Source: PNKC01 sp038323265 (GTDB taxonomy: Bacteria; Chloroflexota; Dehalococcoidia; Tepidiformales; Tepidiformaceae). From it: a DNA stretch of 27,530 nucleotides. The notes beneath the pieces are model-generated. The model had not been told where the DNA came from. It did not search any database and saw only the letters and a list, made by a program, of their open reading frames with translations. The position numbers and the translations under genes were made by a program. Within the stretch, counting starts at the first letter, position 1, and every line of letters starts with the position of its first letter. The stretch lies in assembly GCA_038323265.1 (NCBI GenBank), contig JBBQGT010000029.1, forward strand, positions 1-27,530, in the 5' to 3' direction. Positions 22,753 through 27,530 of the stretch are shown in pieces.

Positions 22753-23486
22753 TGCTCGTCCCCACCGCGGCGCAAGCGAAGCATCTTTCGCGGAGTGGCA
22801 GCGTATCCCCAGGCCAGGCCAAGCGCGACTTGCCCGAGGCCCACTTCGCGCAACGACGGGTAGCTCCGCATCCCCGGCCGTGTGGCGTCGTTGGCGAGAG
22901 CCGCCCGCAATTCGGCCACCGTTTCGCCAGGAAACTCCGTCCAGCCACAACCGATGTGGCCCAGGTGATGCGCGTCGCTGCCCCCCACTTCGGGCAACTT
23001 CCAGTCGCGAGCGTTCCGTTGGCGTGCACCATTGCCCGTGAGCTTCCCCGCCGGGCTGGGGTTCGCGGTTTCGATCGCGTCGAAGGCGATGGCCGGCTCC
23101 CGTGCTCTGATCACGCGATCGAGCGTGCGGCGGCTCACCGAGCGCGTCAGCCAACTCATCGGGTGGGGGACAACTGCCAGGCCGCCTTGCGAATGCACCA
23201 TCTCAACAGTCGATTCTACCCTCCGGAAGCTCTTCGGAGTTGCTTCGATGAAGAGCGCCAGTAGATGGCCTTCCAAAGTGGTCACTTCGGCGCCCGGAAT
23301 CACCTGCACGCGGTAACCGCGCTTCGCCGCCAACTCTCGCGCTCGCAGCCCGCCAGTCACGTCCTCGTGGTCTGTCACGGCTATCACGTCGAGGTCGGTC
23401 TGTTCTTCCGCGAACTCAACCACCTGTTCGATCGTCGCCATCCCATCGGAAACTCGGGTGTGGATGTGGAGGTCGGCCTTACCCAT
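22749..23486 (-). CDS. PHP-domain phosphoesterase
   Basis: A 245-aa stand-alone PHP (polymerase and histidinol phosphatase) hydrolase. The trinuclear metal site is visible: H7 and H9 in DLHIHTRVSDG, D39-H40 in VTDHED, E67 in GAEVTT, H74, H108 in VVPHP, and D171/H173 in GSDAHHLG. It is not part of a polymerase. ATG 23486 overlaps the acyltransferase stop (ATGGGTAA) and places the HxH motif at the usual distance from the N-terminus. It is the middle gene of an operon for an inositol-type glycolipid. PIP synthase yields phosphatidylinositol phosphate, which must lose its phosphate before mannosylation, and this enzyme is a natural candidate for that step. That role is inference; family relatives also act on nucleotides and sugar phosphates. 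Confidence 0.88.
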   Translation of the reverse strand: MGKADLHIHTRVSDGMATIEQVVEFAEEQTDLDVIAVTDHEDVTGGLRARELAAKRGYRVQVIPGAEVTTLEGHLLALFIEATPKSFRRVESTVEMVHSQGGLAVVPHPMSWLTRSVSRRTLDRVIRAREPAIAFDAIETANPSPAGKLTGNGARQRNARDWKLPEVGGSDAHHLGHIGCGWTEFPGETVAELRAALANDATRPGMRSYPSLREVGLGQVALGLAWGYAATPRKMLRLRRGGDEQ

Positions 23487-24360
23487 CGGTCTGCTCGCGG
23501 CAGGCGTGGACGCGCCAAAAGTCTTCAAGTACCGGCCATTGGCCGGGATCGCGGCGCAGATGCGCTTCGAGCAGAAAGGCGTAATGCGCAGCCGCTTTTC
23601 GCGCGTCCTCCTCCGCATCGTCGGTCACCTCCACCTTGAAAGGCTCTTCGACGTAAACATCGAAGAAGTCGCGTTTCGTGCGCGAACAGAACACGGGCAA
23701 CACCACGGCGCCGCTCCGCCTGGCCAATTCCCACGGGCCCCGCGGCAGTTTCACGCATTGTCCAACAAGGTCCACGCAAAGGCCCGTCTGCTGGATGTCG
23801 CGATCGCCCATCAGGCCCACCAGTTGGCCGTGCTTCAAAGCGGAAAGCGAAGACCGCAAGCCGCCGAACCCGGCTTCGTGAAAGTTGCCGCCGGTCGACG
23901 ACCGCAGCTCCAACAGGTAGTTCGACCACTCAGGCGGCTCCAGAGCCTCCACCAGGGCGATGAAGTCTCGCCCGCGGTAGGTCAGCGCCTGGATGACGAG
24001 TTCCACGTTGCCCATGTGGGCACTTACGGCCACGACCGGGCCGGCCTCATCCAGCACGGCCAGCCGGTGGCCGTTGATGAGCGTGATGCGCTCCGCTTCG
24101 AAGTGCTCCATCTTGCGGCGCGGCAGGGACGCAAGGTCTACCCAGTACTGGGCGACGAAGCGGCAAGCGCGTACGGCCTCCCGCTTGGCCCGCGGCAGAT
24201 CCCCATCGCAGAGCGGCAGCATGTTCCGAACCACGTTGCGCCGTACGCCCGGTCGCAGGTGATAGGCCAACCAACCAATCAGCGGCGACAACCGGTAGAA
24301 GAATTGCGGAAATCGCCCAACCACCGGCTGTAGGACCCGGGCAACGCGAGCTTTGCTCAC
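23479..24360 (-). CDS. HtrB/LpxL/PatA-family lysophospholipid acyltransferase (second copy)
   Basis: A 293-aa acyltransferase of the LPLAT superfamily. The catalytic H-x4-D/E motif is H115-MGNV-E120 (VSAHMGNVELV), followed by the family pattern GLMGDRDIQQTG and LPRGPWELARRSGAVVLPVF. Enzymes of this family acylate lipid A in Gram-negatives and, as PatA, the mannose of phosphatidylinositol mannosides in mycobacteria. The GTG start at 24360 overlaps the preceding acyltransferase stop (GTGA); the open frame to 24411 would begin inside that gene. The next gene (PHP) starts 8 bases inside its 3' end. It has diverged clearly from its upstream neighbour, so the two probably act on different positions or lipids. 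Confidence 0.88.
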   Translation of the reverse strand: MSKARVARVLQPVVGRFPQFFYRLSPLIGWLAYHLRPGVRRNVVRNMLPLCDGDLPRAKREAVRACRFVAQYWVDLASLPRRKMEHFEAERITLINGHRLAVLDEAGPVVAVSAHMGNVELVIQALTYRGRDFIALVEALEPPEWSNYLLELRSSTGGNFHEAGFGGLRSSLSALKHGQLVGLMGDRDIQQTGLCVDLVGQCVKLPRGPWELARRSGAVVLPVFCSRTKRDFFDVYVEEPFKVEVTDDAEEDARKAAAHYAFLLEAHLRRDPGQWPVLEDFWRVHACREQTDG

Positions 24361-25325
24361 GAAGCTGCCCTGCTCGCACGGCGTGGCCACATCTCGCGAA
24401 ACATGTACCACTGCTCCGGGTGCTGACGGATGAACCGCTCGGCGGTCTCCATAATCTGCTGGGTGAGCCGGACAACATCTTCGTCCGTCCGACTCGTCGG
24501 CGTAGCAATTGCGAAGTCGGTGAGCGTCTCCACTTCCAACCGCCGGGAGACGGCGCGGGGGAACGCCGCGACCACAACGGCCGCACCGGTGCGGAGCGCG
24601 AGCCGCGCCGGGCCCGATGGCGCATCCACTTCCGCGCCGAAGAAATTGACTCGCACCCCATCGCCAGTACCCGGCCGGTCAATCAACAGTGCTAACAATC
24701 CGTTGCGCTGCAGCGTTCGAATCAACGAGGGTCCCGCCCGCTCCATCTTCAGTACAGTCATGCCCAACCGGGTGCGCGCCCCAACCACCATCGCGTCCAG
24801 GCGCGAATCGCCGAAGGTCTCGGCGACCACGGTCACGGGATACCCTCGCGCGGCGACTGCCCCGGCGCCCAGGTCCCAATTGCCGAAGTGAACGCCGACG
24901 ACGACCGCGCCCTTCCCGCCTTCAAGTGCTCGGTCGAGCGCACCGAAGTGATCGCCACCGCCAACCGCGGCTTGAATCTGTTCGGCGGTCAGCGAAGGGA
25001 AGCGAATGAAATCCAGGAGGTAGCAGCAGTAGTTGATCAGCGAACGCCGCGCGATCCGCCGGATCTCGCCTTGGCTGGCCCCAGGCAACACGTGGCCGTA
25101 GTTGCGGTGCATCGCCCTTCGCCCGCGCGGCCACAGGTAGTAGCCAATCGTCCCAACGACGCTTGCTAGCGCATACCCGGCGCGCGCCGGCAGCCGCGTG
25201 AGCACCGCCGTCGCCGCTTGCCACGCGCGAAACTGGACGCCCGCACCCAACTTCGCAAGGGTCGGGGAACCGAATCGGCGGGCCGGATGGGCACTACTAA
25301 GCGTCGAAGTTCGCTTCGCTGACAC
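24357..25325 (-). CDS. HtrB/LpxL/PatA-family lysophospholipid acyltransferase (first copy)
   Basis: A 322-aa member of the same family as the next gene. An N-terminal hydrophobic segment (about 48-65) is followed by the catalytic motif H146-FGNW-D151 (VGVHFGNWDLG), by GLLALLIDRPGTGDGVRVNFFGAEVDAPSGPARLALRTGA, and by the C-terminal WYMFREMWPRR typical of HtrB-like proteins. The canonical aspartate is present here, whereas the second copy has glutamate. The GTG at 25325 is the first plausible start, without a strong ribosome-binding site, so the first 20-30 residues are uncertain. It heads the lipid operon, 59 bases after the serine hydrolase gene. No lipid A genes are visible, which favours a PatA-like rather than an LpxL-like job. 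Confidence 0.88.
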   Translation of the reverse strand: MSAKRTSTLSSAHPARRFGSPTLAKLGAGVQFRAWQAATAVLTRLPARAGYALASVVGTIGYYLWPRGRRAMHRNYGHVLPGASQGEIRRIARRSLINYCCYLLDFIRFPSLTAEQIQAAVGGGDHFGALDRALEGGKGAVVVGVHFGNWDLGAGAVAARGYPVTVVAETFGDSRLDAMVVGARTRLGMTVLKMERAGPSLIRTLQRNGLLALLIDRPGTGDGVRVNFFGAEVDAPSGPARLALRTGAAVVVAAFPRAVSRRLEVETLTDFAIATPTSRTDEDVVRLTQQIMETAERFIRQHPEQWYMFREMWPRRASRAAS

Positions 25326-25384
25326 CGCACCATGCTAGCGTCCGCTCCCCTAACAGACGTGCCAGCAACTACCCACGAAGCCTC

Positions 25385-26551
25385 TCAGGCGAGACACTGG
25401 CCCGCGAGGCTGCTCAGCGCAACGGTCCGCCGGCCCTGGATCAGCGGGTCGATGAAGCCGTCCGTGCAGTACCCGATGGAGATACCCGATTCCGGGTCTC
25501 CCCAGGCGATCTGTCCGCCCGCTCCCGCGTGGCCGAACGCGCGGGCCGAACTGGAATGCCCAAATCCGCGCGCCGGCGCCTTGCCATCGGCCCCCGCGAC
25601 GACTACCGAGAGCGCGCGGTTGATCGGATGGCCCAGCAGCGGGTCGACGTGAAAGTCTTTGGTCCGAACCGTGGTGGCGAATTCGATCGTCTCGGCCTTC
25701 ATCACCCGCGTGCCGGCCGCGGTCACACCGCCATTGATCAGCGGCTGATAGAAGAGCGCTAGCTGCGCCGCCCCCGCGATCCCGCCGCCACCCGGCACAC
25801 CTACGATGCGTTGGGAGAGAGCGTTCATGCCAGAGATCGCCTCGGGGGTCACCTCGCCCCAACCGCCCTCTGGCGGCACGGGCGGGCCCATATAGCGCAC
25901 ATCCGCCACGCTCCCGTTAACTGCTTCGGGCATGCCCACGTACAGGTCGTCCAGTTCCATGGGGTCAAGGATGCGAGCGCGCAGGTACGTGCGGAAGTCC
26001 TGGCCGGTGCGCCGCTCGATGATCTCGGCGAGAACCCAGTGAGCGGAGCTTGCGTGGTACTCAAATTTCGTCCCCGGCTCCCAGTTCAGGCGCCACTGTG
26101 CGAAGCGCTGCAACCGCCGCTCACGGTCGTCCCAGTCCGTGGCGCGGAACGGCGCCATCGGGAAGCCGGAAGTGTGCGTCAGCACCTGCTCGACGGTGAT
26201 GACTTCCTTTCCGTTCGTATTGAACTCCGGGATGATGTCCACGATCCTCTCGTCCAGCTTCAGCAGCCCATCTTCAAACAGCGTCCAAACGGCCGAGCCG
26301 ACGATTGCCTTTGTGCACGAAAAGATGGTGTAGAGCGTCTCATCCGTCGCAGGCGTCTCGGTGCCCCCGTGGTTCACGCTGCCGTAGGTGCGAAGCCCGG
26401 CGAGCTTTCCGTGCCGCGCGATCGCGATCTGCGCGCTGGGCACAACGCCGTCGTCCACGTCCCGTTTCGCCCTCGCGAAAACGGCTTCGAGCTTCTCGCT
26501 TTCGATTCCCAGGTCTTCGGGCCTGGCGGCTACGGCTTCTGGTGAGGTCAT
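25385..26551 (-). CDS. Serine beta-lactamase/esterase family hydrolase (class C-like)
   Basis: A 388-aa protein of the beta-lactamase/transpeptidase-like fold. The nucleophile motif S78-C-T-K81 follows LYTIF, as in the family's 'F.iaSvTK'. The second motif is Y-H-A (KFEYHASSAHWVLAEII) instead of the usual Y-x-N. A C-terminal GHAGAGGQIAWGDPESG stands for the third motif (HxG). This pattern fits EstB-like esterases and many uncharacterised hydrolases better than true AmpC. No signal peptide is evident, so it is probably cytoplasmic. ATG 26551 has AAGGAG 7 bases upstream; the TTG in that site is not a likely start. It is divergent from the enoyl-CoA hydratase gene. It is co-directional with the lipid operon, 59 bases before it, but there is no evidence that it belongs to it. 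Confidence 0.88.
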   Translation of the reverse strand: MTSPEAVAARPEDLGIESEKLEAVFARAKRDVDDGVVPSAQIAIARHGKLAGLRTYGSVNHGGTETPATDETLYTIFSCTKAIVGSAVWTLFEDGLLKLDERIVDIIPEFNTNGKEVITVEQVLTHTSGFPMAPFRATDWDDRERRLQRFAQWRLNWEPGTKFEYHASSAHWVLAEIIERRTGQDFRTYLRARILDPMELDDLYVGMPEAVNGSVADVRYMGPPVPPEGGWGEVTPEAISGMNALSQRIVGVPGGGGIAGAAQLALFYQPLINGGVTAAGTRVMKAETIEFATTVRTKDFHVDPLLGHPINRALSVVVAGADGKAPARGFGHSSSARAFGHAGAGGQIAWGDPESGISIGYCTDGFIDPLIQGRRTVALSSLAGQCLA

Positions 26552-26672
26552 GTCGTTCTCCTTCAAACTGCGGTGCCAGAACCATACCGAGTGGTCAGCG
26601 TGATGTCTCGCGCTTGACAGCGCTCGCCCGTTGGCGCACGACTATGCCCATTCATCCGCGGAGAACCACACA

Positions 26673-27461
26673 GTGTCCGAACTCGAGTACGTCGTTGCCG
26701 AGAACATCGCCACCGTCACGCTAAACCGCCCCGAGGCGATGAACGCGTTGACCCGCAGCCTCTACGGGGAGCTGGAGGAAGCCTTCCGCCAGGCCCACCG
26801 CGACCCCGAGGTGCGCTGCGTCATTGTCACCGGCGCTGGCCGCGCCTTCTGCTCGGGGGATGATGTCAAGCAGATCATGCTCGGCGAACAGCGCGATGCA
26901 ACGGTCACACGCCTTCGCGACGTGCGTCCGCGGCCTACCCCGGCGGCGGTCGCCGTGCTCGAATGCGACAAACCGGTCATCGCCGCAGTGAACGGCCCGG
27001 CGGTCGGCTGGGGCATGGACCTCACGCTCTTCTGCGACATTCGCATCGCCTCGGACCGCGCGAAGTTCGGTGAACTGTTCATCAAGCGCGGGCTGGTTTC
27101 GGATATCGGGGGATTGTGGCGACTGCCGCGATTGGTTGGCCCGTCGAAAGCGGCTGAGCTGCTGTTCACGGGCGATGTCATCGAGGCGCCGGAGGCAGAG
27201 CGCATCGGCCTCGTCTCAAAAGTCGTCCCGCACGACGAACTCATGCCAACGGCGCTCGACATGGCGCGCAAGATCGCGGCCAACCCGCCGATTGCCATGC
27301 GCTACATGAAGGAGGGGCTGCGGCGAAGCGTCCACTCCGGCATGGAGGAGATGGGCGCCTACGTCGGCAGTTCCCTGGCCTACTTGTTTACCACCGAAGA
27401 CCACCGGGAAGGCGCGCTCAGCTTCGTCGAACGCCGCGAGCCGAAGTTCAACGGGCGCTAG
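26673..27461 (+). CDS. Enoyl-CoA hydratase/isomerase family protein
   Basis: A 262-aa crotonase-fold protein. The oxyanion-hole signature GAGRAFCSGDDV (54-65) and the second one, VNGPAVGWGMDLTLFCDIRIAS, are clear, as are AKFGELFIKRGLVSDIGGLWRLPRLVG and NPPIAMRYMKEGLRR. Compared with rat mitochondrial hydratase, the residue corresponding to Glu144 is D116, while E134 matches Glu164. Simple hydration of enoyl-CoA is therefore not certain; isomerase or another crotonase reaction is possible. GTG 26673 was chosen for GGAGA 8 bases upstream and for the typical family N-terminus; TTG 26631 would add a short hydrophilic tail. It is divergent from the serine hydrolase. Only 6 bases separate its stop from that of the - strand gene at the right edge. 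Confidence 0.93.
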   Translation: MSELEYVVAENIATVTLNRPEAMNALTRSLYGELEEAFRQAHRDPEVRCVIVTGAGRAFCSGDDVKQIMLGEQRDATVTRLRDVRPRPTPAAVAVLECDKPVIAAVNGPAVGWGMDLTLFCDIRIASDRAKFGELFIKRGLVSDIGGLWRLPRLVGPSKAAELLFTGDVIEAPEAERIGLVSKVVPHDELMPTALDMARKIAANPPIAMRYMKEGLRRSVHSGMEEMGAYVGSSLAYLFTTEDHREGALSFVERREPKFNGR

Positions 27462-27467
27462 GCAGGC

Positions 27468-27530
27468 CTAAGCCGGCGGCTGTCCCGTGATGTAGGCGCT
27501 CATCTGGCGAATCTCATCTTCCTGCTGCAT
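27468..27530 (-). CDS. C-terminal 20 codons of a gene entering from the right
   Basis: On the - strand an open frame comes in from the right edge and stops at TAG (27468-27470). The visible residues are MQQEDEIRQMSAYITGQPPA. The first codon is ATG at the very edge, but it may be internal. The pattern E-I-R-x-M-x-A-Y-I recalls the last helix of small c-type cytochromes, but 20 residues do not allow a call. Confidence 0.45.
   Translation of the reverse strand: MQQEDEIRQMSAYITGQPPA

Overview
The window looks like a chromosomal stretch of a high-GC bacterium, most likely a member of the Chloroflexota (a Dehalococcoidia-like relative). This is an inference from gene content: a single-membrane-type lipoprotein and transporter repertoire, a tungsten-type aldehyde oxidoreductase, family III CoA-transferase and enoyl-CoA hydratase genes, and a phosphatidylinositol-mannoside-like operon with no LPS genes. 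No rRNA, tRNA, CRISPR array, integrase or insertion sequence was found. Genes are dense, and several neighbours overlap by 1-8 bases.

Left part (1-6811, all + strand): the 3' end of a Fe3+/cobalamin-type solute-binding protein, then an OmpR/PhoB-type response regulator and its histidine kinase (overlapping), then a dipeptide/oligopeptide-type ABC importer (lipoprotein plus two permeases, no ATPases here). Both the regulator promoter and the importer promoter carry 11-nt-phased direct repeats of the kind OmpR/PhoB regulators bind. This links the two-component system to the importer.

Middle part (6812-13314): a spacer of about 460 bp leads to a truncated MmeI-like restriction-modification gene. 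It keeps its nuclease motif and SAM motif I but loses the rest of the methyltransferase. A CaiB-type CoA-transferase (- strand) follows, then a tungsten/molybdenum module: a MoaD-like sulfur carrier and an overlapping 83-aa partner (+), converging on a small DUF4405-like two-helix membrane protein and an aldehyde:ferredoxin oxidoreductase (-). The membrane protein has its own promoter region with a near-perfect CsoR/CstR-type operator.

Housekeeping block (13612-20987): dnaE (+), pdxS (-), then prfB (+) with the classical programmed +1 frameshift, translationally coupled to a secreted, membrane-anchored HEXXH metallopeptidase.

Right part (20984-25325, - strand): five genes with overlapping start/stop codons encode two HtrB/PatA-like acyltransferases, a PHP phosphoesterase, a PimA-like glycosyltransferase and a phosphatidylinositol-phosphate-synthase-like CDP-alcohol phosphotransferase. 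Together they read as a route to acylated phosphatidylinositol mannosides outside Actinobacteria. The PHP protein is a candidate for the phosphatidylinositol-phosphate phosphatase step. This is the most interesting system in the window. A serine beta-lactamase-family hydrolase (-), an enoyl-CoA hydratase-family protein (+) and the last 20 codons of a - strand gene close the window.
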